This document shows, one piece after another, positions 35,517 to 48,807 of a stretch of DNA of 64,000 nt. The position numbers and the translations under genes are program-made. A model generated the notes under the pieces. The model searched no databases and was not told the DNA's origin. It saw only the letters and a list, made by a program, of their open reading frames with translations. How positions within the stretch are numbered: the stretch's first letter is position 1; every line of letters begins with the position of its first letter. The stretch is from contig CAMDTW010000243.1 of assembly GCA_945910005.1 (NCBI GenBank), forward strand, positions 1 to 64,000, given 5' to 3'. The stretch comes from Isoperla grammatica. Taxonomy: Eukaryota; Arthropoda; Insecta; Plecoptera; Perlodidae.

Positions 35517-36957
35517 CTTAAAACTGGAAGTTTGTGGTAGATAGACTAAAATCAGCCAATTTCTATATTTTATGCATATTTTAACCAAAAACGACCAAAA
35601 AACTCAATTTATGCATTTTCATAATACTCCTTCAGAATGCACACTAACATTATTATTTTTCAACGGTTGGTGTAACTTCTAAAGTAGTTATCGAAATGTG
35701 ACGAAATGGACAAATTGTTCTTATTGGAGCCTGAAACGCTCTAAAACAACGATTTGTCAACTTTAGTTGAAACCCTTAGGAATCCCGGCCGTATGCAAGA
35801 TTCTTCTTAAAACTGGAAGTTTGTGGTAGATAGACTAAAATCAGCCAATTTCTATATTTTATGCATATTTTAACCAAAAACGACCAAAAAACTCAATTTA
35901 TGCATTTTCATAATACTCTTTCAGAATGCACACTAACATTATTATTTTTCAACGGTTGGTGTAACTTCTAAAGTAGTTATCGAAATGTGACGAAATGGAC
36001 AAATTGTGCTTATTGGAGCACGCTCTAAAACAACGATTTGTCAACTTTGGTTGAAACCCTTATGAATCCCAGCCGTATGCAAGATTCCTCTTAAAACTGG
36101 AAGTTTGTGGTAGATAGACTGAAATCAGCCAATTTCTATATTTTATGCATATTTTTACCAAAAACGACGAAAAAACTCAATTTATGCATTTTCATTATAC
36201 TCTTGAAGAATGCAGCCTATAATTCTTATTTTTCAACGGAGGGTGTAACTTCTAAAGAAGTTATCGAAATGTGACGAAATGGACAAATTGTGCTTATTGG
36301 AGCCTGAAACGCTCTAAAACAACGATTTGTCAACTTTGGTTGAAACCCTTAGGAATCCCGGCCGTATGCAAGATTCCTCTTAAAACTGGAAGTTTGTGGT
36401 AGATAGACTGAAATCAGCCAATTTCTATTTTTTATGCATATTTTTACCAAAAACGACGAAAAAACTCAATTTATGCATTTTCATTATACTCTTGAAGAAT
36501 GCAACCTATAATTCTTATTTTTCGACGGAGGGTGTAACTTCTATAGAAGTTATCGAAATGTGACGAAATGGACAAATTGTGCTTATTGGAGCCTGAAACG
36601 CTCTAAAACAACGATTTGTCAACTTTGGTTGAAACCCTTAGGAATCCCGGCCGTATGCAAGATTCCTCTTAAAACTGGAAGTTTGTGGTAGATAGACTAA
36701 AATCAGCCAATTTCTATATTTTATGCAAATATTAAACCAAAAACGACCAAAAAACTCAATTTATGCATTTTCATAATATTCTTTCAGAATGCACACTAAC
36801 ATTATTATTTTTCAACGGTTGGTGTAACTTCTAAAGTAGTTATCGAAATGTGACGAAATGGACAAATTGTGCTTATTGGAGCCTGAAACGCTCTAAAACA
36901 ACGATTTGTCAACTTTGGTTGAAACCCTTAGGAATCCCAGCCGTATGCAAGATTCCT
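35517..36957. repeat. C-C-S-P-C higher-order repeat, copy 3
   Basis: Monomers at 35517 (C1), 35806 (C2, with the 5-bp deletion GGAGCACGCTC), 36090 (S), 36379 (P) and 36668 (C3, GCAAATATTAAACC). Offset from copy 2 is about 3,745 bp. Confidence 0.86.
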
Positions 36958-39900
36958 CTTAAAACTGGAAGTTTGTGGTAGATAGACTGAAATCAGCCAA
37001 TTTCTATTTTTTATGCATATTTTTACCAAAAACGACGAAAAAACTCAATTTATGCATTTTCATTATACTCTTGAAGAATGCAGCCTATAATTCTTATTTT
37101 TCAACGGAGGGTGTAACTTCTTAAGTAGTTATCGAAAGGTGACGAAATGGACAAATTGTGCTTATTGGAGCTTGAAACGCTCTAAAACAACGATTTGTCA
37201 ACTTTGGTTGAAACCCTTAGGAATCCCAGCCGTATGCAAGATTCCTCTTAAAACTGGAGGTTTGTGGTAGATAGACTAAAATCAGCCAAGTTCTATATTT
37301 TATGCATATTTTAACCAAAAACGACCAAAAAACTCAATTTATGCATTTTCATAATACTCTTTCAGAATGCACACTAACATTATTATTTTTCAACGGTTGG
37401 TGTAACTTCTAAATTAGTTATCGAAATGTGACGAAATGGACAAATTGTGCTTATTGGTGCCTGAAACGCTCTAAAACAACGATTTGTCAACTTTGGTTGA
37501 AACCCTTAGGAATCCCAGCCGTATGCAAGATTCCTCTTAAAACTGGAAGTTTGTGGTAGATAGACTGAAATCAGCCAATTTCTATATTTTATGCATATTT
37601 TAACCAAAAACGACGAAATAACTCAATTTATGCATTTACATTATACTCTTGAAGAATGCACCCTATAATTCTTATTTTTCGACGGAGGTGGTAACTTCTA
37701 TTGAAGTTATCGATATGTGACGAAATAGACAAATTGTGCTTATTGGAGCCTGAAACGCTCTAAAACAACGATTTGTCAACTTTGGTTGAAACCCTTAGGA
37801 ATCCCGGCCGTATGCAAGATTCCTCTTAAAACTGGAAGTTTGTGGTAGATAGACTGAAATCAGCCAATTTCTATTTTGTATGCATATTTTAACCAAAAAC
37901 GACGAAAAAACTCAATTTATGCATTTTCATTATACTTTTGAAGAATGCAACCTATAATTCTTATTTTTCGACGGAGGGTGTAACTTCTATAGAAGTTATC
38001 GAAATGTGACGAAATGGACAAATTGTGCTTATTGGAGCCTGAAACGCTCTAAAACAACGATTTGTCAACTTTGGTTGAAACCCTTAGGAATCCCAGCCGT
38101 ATGCAAGATTCCTCTTAAAACTGGAAGTTTGTGGTAGATAGACTGAAATCAGCCAATTTCTATTTTTTATGCATATTTTTACCAAATACGACGAAAAAAC
38201 TCAATTTATGCATTTTCATTATACTCTTGAAGAATGCAGCCTATAATTCTTATTTTTCAACGGAGGGTGTAACTTCTTAAGTAGTTATAGAAAGGTGACG
38301 AAATGGACAAATTGTGCTTATTGGAGCTTGAAACGCTCTAAAACAACGATTTGTCAACTTTGGTTGAAACCCTTAGGAATCCCAGCCGTATGCAAGATTC
38401 CTCTTAAAACTGGAAGTTTGTGGTAGATAGACTAAAATCAGCCAATTTCTATATTTAATGCATATTTTAACCAAAACGACGAAAAAACTCAATTTATGCA
38501 TTTTCATTATACTCTTGAAGAATGCAGCCTATAATTCTTATTTTTCAACGGAGGGTGTAACTTCTATAGAAGTTATCGAAATGTGACGAAATGGACAAAT
38601 TGTGCTTATTGGAGCCTGAAACGCTCTAAAACAACGATTTGTCAACTTTGGTTGAAACCCTTAGGAATCCCGGCCGTATGCAAGATTCCTCTTAAAACTG
38701 GAAGTTTGTGGTAGATAGACTAAAATCAGCCAATTTCTATATTTTATGCATATTTTAACCAAAAACGACCAAAAAACTCAATTTATGCATTTTCATAATA
38801 CTCTTTCAGATTGCACACTAACATTATTATTTTTCAACGGTTGGTGTAACTTCTGAAGTAGTTATCGAAATGTGACGAAATGGACAAATTGTGCTTATTG
38901 GTGCCTGAAACGCTCTAAAACAACGATTTGTCAACTTTGGTTGAAACCCTTAGGAATCCCAGCCGTATGCAAGATTCCTCTTAAAACTGGAAGTTTGTGG
39001 TAGATAGACTGAAATCAGCCAATTTCTATATTTTATGCATATTTTAACCAAAAACGACGAAAAAACTCAATTAATGCATTTTCATTATACTCTTGAAGAA
39101 TGCAGCCTATAATTCTTATTTTTCAACGGAGGGTGTAACTTCTATAAAAGTTATCGAAATGTGACGAAATGGACAAATTGTGCTTATTGGAGCCTGAAAC
39201 GCTCTAAAACAACGATTTGTGCAATTTGGCTGAAACCCTTAGGAATCCCGGCCGTATGCAAGATTCTTCTTAAAACTGGAAGCTTGTGGTAGATAGACTA
39301 AAATCAGCCAATTTCTATATTTTATGCATATTTTAACCAAAAACGACGAAAAAACTCAATTTATGCATTTTCATTATACTCTTGAAGAATGCAGCCTATA
39401 ATTCTTATTTTTCAACGGAGGGTGTAACTTCTATAGAAGTTATCGAAATGTGACGAAATGGACAAATTGTGCTTATTGGAGCCTGAAACGCTCTAAAACA
39501 ACGATTTGTCAACTTTGGTTGAAACCCTTATGAATCCCAGCCGTATGCAAGATTCCTCTTAAAACTGGAAGTTTGTGGTAGATAGACTGAAATCAGCCAA
39601 TTTCTATATTTTATGCATATTTTAACCAAAAACGACGAAAAAACTCAATTTATGCATTTTCATTATACTCTTGAAGAATGCAGCCTATAATTCTTATTTT
39701 TCAACGGAGGGTGTAACTTCTAAAGAAGTTATCGAAATGTGACGAAATGGACAAATTGTGCTTATTGGAGCCTGAAACGCTCTAAAACAACGATTTGTCA
39801 ACTTTGGTTGAAACCCTTGTCAATCCCGGCCGTATGCAAGATTCCTCTTAAAACTGGAAGTTTGTGGTAGATAGACTGAAATCAGCCAATTTCTATTTTT

Positions 39901-42900
39901 AATGCATATTTTTACCAAAAACGACGAAAAAACTCAATTTATGCATTTTCATTATACTCTTGAAGAATGCAACCTATAATTCTTATTTTTCGACGGAGGG
40001 TGTCACTTCTATAGAAGTTATCGAAATGTGACGAAATGGACAAATTGTGCTTATTGGAGCCTGAAACGCTCTAAAACAACGATTTGTCAACTTTGGTTGA
40101 AACCCTTAGGAATCCCGGCCGTATGCAAGATTCCTCTTAAAACTGGAAGTTTGTGGTAGATAGACTAAAATCAGCCAATTTCTATATTTTATGCATATTT
40201 TAACCAAAAACGACCAAAAAATTCAATTTATGCATTTTCATAATATTCTTTCAGAATGCACACTAACATTATTATTTTTCAACGGTTGGTGTAACTTCTA
40301 AAGTAGTTATCGAAATGTGACGAAATGGACAAATTGTGCTTATTGGATTCTGAAACGCTCTAAAACAACGATTTGTCAACTTTGGTTGAAACCCTTAGGA
40401 ATCCCAGCCGTATGCAAGATTCCTCTTAAAACTGGAAGTTTGTGGTAGATAGACTGAAATCAGCCAATTTCTATTTTTTATGCATATTTTTACCAAAAAC
40501 GACGAAAAAACTCAATTTATGCATTTTCATTATACTCTTGAAGAATGCACCCTATAATTCTTATTTTCCGACGGAGCTGGTAACTTCTATTGAAGTTATC
40601 GATATGTGACGAAATAGACAAATTGTGCTTATTGGAGCCTGAAACGCTCTAAAACAACGATTTGTCAACTTTGGTTGAAACCCTTAGGAATCCCGGCCGT
40701 ATGCAAGATTCCTCTTAAAACTGGAAGTTTGTGGTAGATAGACTGAAATCAGCCAATTTCTATTTTGTATGCATATTTTAACCAAAAACGACGAAAAAAC
40801 TCAATTTATGCATTTTCATTATACTTTTGAAGAATGCAACCTATAATTCTTATTTTTCGACGGAGGGTGTAACTTCTATAGAAGTTATCGAAATGTGACG
40901 AAATGGACAAATTGTGCTTATTGGAGCCTGAAACGCTCTTAAACAACGATTTGTCAACTTTGGTTGAAACCCTTAGGAATCGCGGCCGTATGCAAGATTC
41001 CTCTTACAACTGGAAGTTTGTGGTAGATAGACTGAAATCAGCCAATTTCTATTTTTTAATGCATATTTTAACCAAAAACGACGAAAAAACTCAATTTATG
41101 CATTTTCATTATATTCTTGAAGAATGCAACCTATAATTCTTATTTTTCGACGGAGGGTGTAACTTCTACAGAAGTTATCGAAATGTGACGAAATGGACAA
41201 ATTGTGCTTATTGGAGCCTGAAACGCTCTAAAACAACGATTTGTCAACTTTGGTTGAAACCCTTAGGAATCCCAGCCGTATGCAAGATTCCTCTTAAAAC
41301 TGGAAGTTTGTGGTAGATAGACTTAAATCAGCCAATTTCTATATTTAATGCATATTTTAACCAAAAACGACGAAAAAACTCAATTTATGCATTTTCATTA
41401 TACTCTTGAAGAATGCAGCCTATAATTCTTATTTTTCAACGGAGGGTGTAACTTCTATAATAGTTATCGAAAGGTGACGAAATGGACAAATTGTGCTTAT
41501 TGGAGCTTGAAACGCTCTTAAACAACGATTTGTCAACTTAAGTTGAAACCCTTAGGAATCCCAGCCGTATGCAAGATTCCTGTTAAAACTGGAAGTTTGT
41601 GGTAGATAGACAGAAATCAGCCAATTTCTATTTTGTATGCATATTTTAACCGAAAACGACGAAAAAACTCAATTTATGCATAAACATTATACTCTTGAAG
41701 AATGCACCCTATAATTCTTATTTTTCGACGGAGGTGGTAAATTCTATAGAAGTTATCGATATGTGACGAAATGGACAAATTGTGCTAATTGGAGCCTGAA
41801 ACGCTCTAAAACAACGATTTGTCAACTTTGGTTGAAACCCTTAGGAATCCCAGCCGTATGCAAGATTCCTCTTAAAACTGGAAGTTTGTGGTAGATAGAC
41901 TGAAATCAGCCAATTTCTATTTTTTATGCATATTTTTACCAAAAACGACGAAAAAACTCAATTTATGCATTTTCATTATACTCTTGAAGAATGCAGCCTA
42001 TAATTCTTATTTTTCAACGGAGGGTGTAACTTCTTAAGTAGTTATAGAAAGGTGACGAAATGGACAAATTGTGCTTATTGGAGCTTGAAACGCTCTAAAA
42101 CAACGATTTGTCAACTTTGGTTGAAATTCTTAGGAATCCCAGCCGTATGCAAGATTCCTCTTAAAACTGGAAGTTTGTGGTAGATAGACTAAAATCAGCT
42201 AATTTCTATATTTAATGCATATTTTAACCAAAAACGACGAAAAAACTCAATTTATGCATTTTCATTATACTCTTGAAGAATGCAGCCTATAATTCTTATT
42301 TTTCAACGGAGGGTGTAACTTCTATAGAAGTTATCGAAATGTGACGAAATGGACAAATTGTGCTTATTGGAGCCTGAAACGCTCTAAAACAACGATTTGT
42401 CAACTTTGGTTGAAACCCTTAGGAATCCCGGCCGTATGCAAGATTCCTCTTAAAACTGGAAGTTTGTGGTAGATAGACTAAAATCAGCCAATTTCTATAT
42501 TTTATGCATATTTTAACCAAAAACGACCAAAAAACTCAATTTATGCATTTTCATAATACTCTTTCAGATTGCACACTAACATTATTATTTTTCAACGGTT
42601 GGTGTAACTTCTGAAGTAGTTATCGAAATGTGACGAAATGGACAAATTGTGCTTATTGGTGCCTGAAACGCTCTAAAACAACGATTTGTCAACTTTGGTT
42701 GAAACCCTTAGGAATCCCAGCCGTATGCAAGATTCCTCTTAAAACTGGAAGTTTGTGGTAGATAGACTGAAATCAGCCAATTTCTATATTTTATGCATAT
42801 TTTAACCAAAAACGACGAAAAAACTCAATTAATGCATTTTCATTATACTCTTGAAGAATGCAGCCTATAATTCTTATTTTTCAACGGAGGGTGTAACTTC

Positions 42901-43315
42901 TATAAAAGTTATCGAAATGTGACGAAATGGACAAATTGTGCTTATTGGAGCCTGAAACGCTCTAAAACAACGATTTGTGCAATTTGGCTGAAACCCTTAG
43001 GAATCCCAGCCGTATGCAAGATTCCTCTTAAAACTGGAAGTTTGTGGTAGATAGACTAAAATCAGCCAATTTCTATATTTTATGCATATTTTAACCAAAA
43101 ACGACGAAAAAACTCAATTTATGCATTTTCGTTATACTCTTGAAGAATGCACCCTATAATTCTTATTTTTCGACGGAGGTGGTAACTTCTATAGAAGTTA
43201 TCGATATGTGACGAAATGGACAAATTGTGCTTATTGGAGCCTGAAACGCTCTAAAACAACGATTTGTCAACTTTGGTTGAAACCCTTAGGAATCCCGGCC
43301 GTATGCAAGATTCCT
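36958..43315. repeat. Irregular K/C/M/P/S block with partial 10- and 13-monomer periodicity
   Basis: Starts: 36958 K, 37247 C, 37536 M, 37825 P, 38114 K, 38403 S, 38691 C, 38980 S, 39269 S, 39558 S, 39847 P, 40136 C, 40425 M, 40714 P, 41003 P, 41293 S, 41582 M, 41871 K, 42160 S, 42449 C, 42738 S, 43027 M. The M-P pair at 37536 repeats at 40425 (CTATTGAAGTTATCG, GAAATAGAC, TTTTGTATGC, ATACTTTTG). K-S-C-S at 38114 repeats at 41871 (GTTATAGAAAGG, ATATTTAATGC, CAGATTGCAC, TATAAAAG). No gene is seen. Confidence 0.78.
38691..39268. repeat. Two-monomer module (C with GATTGCAC, S with TATAAAAG), copy 1
   Basis: The C unit has CAGATTGCACAC, TTCTGAAGTAG and TTGGTGCCTG; the S unit has CAATTAATGC and CTATAAAAGTTATCG. 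The pair recurs at 42449-43026, 47652-48229, 59495-60070 and 63253-63830, mostly 578 bp long. The TTGGCTGAAAC tail is present at 38980, 42738 and 63542 but not in the S units at 47941 and 59782. Confidence 0.83.
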
Positions 43316-44760
43316 CTTAAAACTGGAAGTTTGTGGTAGATAGACTAAAATCAGCCAATTTCTATATTTTATGCATATTTTAACCAAAAACGACCAAAAA
43401 ACTCAATTTATGCATTTTCATAATACTCTTTCAGAATGCACACTACATTATTATTTTTCAACGGTTGGTGTAACTTCTAAAGTAGTTATCGAAATGTGAC
43501 GAAATGGACAAATTGTGCTTATTGGAGCCTGAAACGCTCTAAAACAACGATTTGTCAACTTTAGTTGAAACCCTTAGGAATCCCGGCCGTATGCAAGATT
43601 CTTCTTAAAACTGGAAGTTTGTGGTAGATAGACTAAAATCAGCCAATTTCTATATTTTATGCATATTTTAACCAAAAACGACTAAAAAACTCAATTTATG
43701 CATTTTTTTTAATACTCTTTCAGAATGCACACTAACATTATTATTTTTCAACGGTTGGTGTAACTTCTAAAGTAGTTATCGAAATGTGACGAAATGGACA
43801 AATTGTGCTTATTGGAGCCTGAAACGCTCTAAAACAACGATTTGTCAACTTTGGTTGAAACCCTTAGGAATCCCAGCCGTATGCAAGATTCCTCTTAAAA
43901 CTGGAAGTTTGTGGTAGATAGACTGAAATCAGCCAATTTCTATATTTTATGCATATTTTAACCAAAAACGACGAAAAAACTCAATTTATGCATTTTCATT
44001 ATACTCTTGAAGAATGCAGTCTATAATTCTTATTTTTCAACGGAGGGTGTAACTTCTATAGAAGTTATCGAAATGTGACGAAATGGACAAATTGTGCTTA
44101 TTGGAGCCTGAAACGCTCTAAAACAACGATTTGTCAACTTTGGTTGAAACCCTTAGGAATCCCGGCCGTATGCAAGATTCCTCTTAAAACTGGAAGTTTG
44201 TGGTAGATAGACTGAAATCAGCCAATTTCTATTTTTTATGCATATTTTTACCAAAAACGACGAAAAAACTCAATTTATGCATTTTCATTATACTCTTGAA
44301 GAAAGCAACCTATAATTCTTATTTTTCGACGGAGGGTGTAACTTCTATAGAAGTTATCGATATGTGACGAAATGGACAAATTGTGCTTATTGGAGCCTGA
44401 AACGCTCTAAAACAACGATTTGTCAACTTTGGTTGAAACCCTTAGGAATCCCGGCCGTATGCAAGATTCCTCTTAAAACTGGAAGTTTGTGGTAGATAGA
44501 CTAAAATCAGCCAATTTCTATATTTTATGCATATTTTAACCAAAAACGACCAAAAAACTCAATTTATGCATTTTCATAATACTCTTTCAGAATGCACACT
44601 AACATTATTATTTTTCAACGGTTGGTATAACTTCTAAAGTAGTTATCGAAATGTGACGAAATGGACAAATTGTGCTTATTGGAGCCTGAAACGCTCTAAA
44701 ACAACGATTTGTCAACTTTGGTTGAAACCCTTAGGAATCCCAGCCGTATGCAAGATTCCT
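43316..44760. repeat. C-C-S-P-C higher-order repeat, copy 4
   Basis: Monomers at 43316 (C1, CACTACATTATT with one base lost), 43604 (C2, CGACTAAAAAACTC and a run of eight T's at GCATTTTTTTTAATAC), 43894 (S), 44183 (P, GAAAGCAACC) and 44472 (C3, TTGGTATAAC). Confidence 0.86.
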
Positions 44761-46784
44761 CTTAAAACTGGAAGTTTGTGGTAGATAGACTGAAATCAGC
44801 CAATTTCTATTTTTTATGCATATTTTTACCAAAAACGACGAAAAAACTCAATTTATGCATTTTCATTATACTCTTGAAGAATGCAGCCTATAATTCTTAT
44901 TTTTCAACGGAGGGTGTAACTTCTTAAGTAGTTATCGAAAGGTGACGAAATGGACAAATTGTGCTTATTGGAGCTTGAAACGCTCTAAAACAACGATTTG
45001 TCAACTTTGGTTGAAACCCTTAGGAATCCCAGCCGTATGCAAGATTCCTGTTAAAACTGGAAGTTTGTGGTAGATAGACAGAAATCAGCCAATTTCTACT
45101 TTTAATGCATATTTTAACCGAAAACGACGAAAAAACTCAATTTATGCATTTACATTATACTCTTGAAGAATGCACCCTATAATTCTTATTTTTCGACGGA
45201 GGTGGTAACTTCTATAGAAGTTATCGATATGTGACGAAATGGACAAATTGTGCTTATTGGAGCCTGAAACGCTCTAAAACAACGATTTGTCAACTTTGGT
45301 TGAAACCCTTAGGAATCCCGGCCGTATGCAAGATTCCTCTTAAAACTGGAAGTTTGTGGTAGATAGACTGAAATCAGCCAATTTCTATATTTTATGCATA
45401 TTTTAACCAAAAACGACGAAAAAACTCAATTTATGCATTTTCATTATACTCTTGAAGAATGCAGCCTATAATTCTTATTTTTCAACGGAGGGTGTAACTT
45501 CTATAGAAGTTATCGAAATGTGACGAAATGGACAAAATGTGCTTATTGGAGCCTGAAACGCTCTAAAACAACGATTTGTCAACTTTGGTTGAAACCCTTA
45601 GGAATCCCGGCCGTATGCAAGATTCCTCTTAAAACTGGAAGTTTGTGGTAGATAGACTGAAATCAGCCAATTTCTATTTTGTATGCATATTTTAACCAAA
45701 AACGACGAAAAAACTCAAATTTATGCATTTTCATTATACTCTTGAAGAATGCAACCTATAATTCTTATTTTTCGACGGAGGGTGTAACTTCTATAGAAGT
45801 TATCGAAATGTGACGAAATGGACAAATTGTGCTTATTGGAGCCTGAAACGCTCTAAACCAACGATTTGTCAACTTTGGTTGAAACCCTTAGGAATCCCGG
45901 CCGTATGCAAGATTCCTCTTAAAACTGGAAGTTTGTGGTAGATAGACTGAAATCAGCCAATTTCTATTTTTTATGCATATTTTAACCAAAAACGACGAAA
46001 AAACTCAATTTATGCATTTTCATTATATTCTTGAAGAATGCAACCTATAATTCTTATTTTTCGACGGAGGGTGTAACTTCTATAGAAGTTATCGAAATGT
46101 GACGAAATGGACAAATTGTGCTTATTGGAGCCTGAAACGCTCTAAAACAACGATTTGTCAACTTTGGTTGAAACCCTTAGGAATCCCAGCCGTATGCAAG
46201 ATTCCTCTTAAAACTGGAAGTTTGTGGTAGATAGACTTAAATCAGCCAATTTCTATATTTAATGCATATTTTAACCAAAAACGACGAAAAAACTCAATTT
46301 ATGCATTTTCATTATACTCTTGAAGAATGCAGCCTATAATTCTTATTTTTCAACGGAGGGTGTAACTTCTATAGAAGTTATCGAAAGGTGACGAAATGGA
46401 CAAATTGTGCTTATTGGAGCCTGAAACGCTCTAAAACAACGATTTGTGCAATTTGGTTGAAACCCTTAGGAATCCCAGCCGTATGCAAGATTCCTCTTAA
46501 AACTGGAAGTTTGTGGTAGATAGACTAAAATCAGCCAATTTCTATATTTAATGCATATTTTAACCAAAAACGACGAAAAAACTCAATTTATGCATTTTCA
46601 TTATACTCTTGAAGAATGCAGCCTATAATTCTTATTTTTCAACGGAGGGTGTAACTTCTATAGAAGTTATCGAAATGTGACGAAATGGACAAAGTGTGAT
46701 TATTGGAGCCTGAAACGCTCTAAAACAACGATTTGTGCAATTTGGCTGAAACCCTTAGGAATCCCGGCCGTATGCAAGATTCTT
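44761..46784. repeat. K-M-S-P-P-S-S block
   Basis: Monomers at 44761 (K), 45050 (M), 45339 (S), 45628 (P, TTTTGTATGC), 45918 (P, TATATTCTTG), 46207 (S, GAAAGGTGACG) and 46496 (S, ACAAAGTGTGATTATTGG). The order resembles K-M-S-P-P-S at 27447, but without that repeat's diagnostic variants. The last mark reappears at 58.25 kb. Confidence 0.78.
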
Positions 46785-47940
46785 CTTAAAACTGGAAGTT
46801 TGTGGTAGATAGACTAAAATCAGCCAATTTCTATATTTTATGCATATTTTAACCAAAAACGACCAAAAAACTCAATTTATGCATTTTCATAATACTCTTT
46901 CAGAATGCACACTAACATTATTATTTTTCAACGGTTGGTATAACTTCTAAAGTAGTTATCGAAATGTGACGAAATGGACAAATTGTGCTTATTGGAGCCT
47001 GAAACGCTCTAAAACAACGATTTGTCAACTTTAGTTGAAACCCTTAGGAATCCCGGCCGTATGCAAGATTCTTCTTAAAACTGGAAGTTTGTGGTAGATA
47101 GACTAAAATCAGCCAATTTCTATATTTTATGCATATTTTAACCAAAAACGACTAAAAAACTCAATTTATGCATTTTCATTATACTCTTGAAGAATGCAGC
47201 CTATAATTCTTATTTTTCAACGGAGGGTGTAACTTCTATAGAAGTTATCGAAATGTGACGAAATGGACAAATTGTGCTTATTGGAGCCTGAAACGCTCTA
47301 AAACAACGATTTGTCAACTTTGGTTGAAACCCTTAGGAATCCCGGCCGTATGCAAGATTCCTCTTAAAACTGGAAGTTTGTGGTAGATAGACTGAAATCA
47401 GCCAATTTCTATTTCTTATGCATATTTTTACCAAAAACGACGAAAAAACTCAATTTATGCATTTTCATTATACTCTTGAAGAATGCAACCTATAATTCTT
47501 ATTTTTCGACGGAGGGTGTAACTTCTATAGAAGTTATCGAAATGTGACGAAATGGACAAATTGTGCTTATTGGAGCCTGAAACGCTCTAAAACAACGATT
47601 TGTCAACTTTGGTTGAAACCCTTAGGAATCCCGGCCGTATGCAAGATTCCTCTTAAAACTGGAAGTTTGTGGTAGATAGACTAAAATCAGCCAATTTCTA
47701 TATTTTATGCATATTTTAACCAAAAACGACCAAAAAACTCAATTTATGCATTTTCATAATACTCTTTCAGATTGCACACTAACATTTTTATTTTTCAACG
47801 GTTGGTGTAACTTCTGAAGTAGTTATCGAAATGTGACGAAATGGACAAATTGTGCTTATTGGTGCCTGAAACGCTCTAAAACAACGATTTGTCAACTTTG
47901 GTTGAAACCCTTAGGAATCCCAGCCGTATGCAAGATTCCT
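46785..47940. repeat. Shortened C-C/S-P-C higher-order repeat (one monomer lost)
   Basis: Monomers at 46785 (C1), 47074 (C2/S chimera), 47363 (P, TTTCTTATGC) and 47652 (C3, GATTGCAC). The chimera begins with CGACTAAAAAACTC as in C2 at 43604 and changes to S (CATTATACTCTTG, GCAGCCT) within CAATTTATGCATTTTCAT. The same chimera is present at 58920, so the loss predates that duplication. Confidence 0.85.
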
Positions 47941-48229
47941 CTTAAAACTGGAAGTTTGTGGTAGATAGACTGAAATCAGCCAATTTCTATATTTTATGCA
48001 TATTTTAACCAAAAACGACGAAAAAACTCAATTAATGCATTTTCATTATACTCTTGAAGAATGCAGCCTATAATTCTTATTTTTCAACGGAGGGTGTAAC
48101 TTCTATAAAAGTTATCGAAATGTGACGAAATGCACAAATTGTGCTTATTGGAGCCTGAAACGCTCTAAAACAACGATTTGTGCAATTTGGTTGAAACCCT
48201 TAGGAATCCCAGCCGTATGCAAGATTCCT

Positions 48230-48807
48230 GTTAAAACTGGAAGTTTGTGGTAGATAGACAGAAATCAGCCAATTTCTATTTTTTATGCATATTTTAACCG
48301 AAAACGACGAAAAAACTCAATTTATGCATATACATTATACTCTTGAAGAATGCACCCTATAATTCTTATTTTTCGACGGAGGTGGTAACTTCTATAGAAG
48401 TTATCGATATGTGACGAAATGGACAAATGGTGCTTATTGGAGCCTGAAACGCTCTAAAACAACGATTTGTCAACTTTGGTTGAAACCCTTAGGAATCCCG
48501 GCCGTATGCAAGATTCCTCTTAAAACTGGAAGTTTGTGGTAGATAGACTGAAATCAGCCAATTTCTATTTTTTATGCATATTTTAACCAAAAACGACGAA
48601 AAAACTCAATTTATGCATTTTCATTATACTCTTGAAGAATGCAGCCTATAATTCTTATTTTTCAACGGAGGGTGTAACTTCTATAGAAGTTATCGAAATG
48701 TGACGAAATGGACAAATTGTGCTTATTGGAGCCTGAAACGCTCTAAAACAACTATTTGTCAACTTTGGTTGAAACCCTTAGGAATCCCGGCCGTATGCAA
48801 GATTCCT
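48230..48807. repeat. M and S monomers preceding the 30,030-bp duplicate
   Basis: M (48230) with GTGCTTATTGG and S (48519) with AACAACTATTTGTC. At 18489 the same stretch is represented by a single chimeric monomer. At 22822/23110 the two-monomer form is present. Confidence 0.82.

Noticed and set aside
44360..44400. tRNA or other Pol III gene suggested by GTGCTTATTGGAGCC-like stretches
   Set aside because: No A-box/B-box pair or cloverleaf could be found, and the stretch is a regular part of every monomer.
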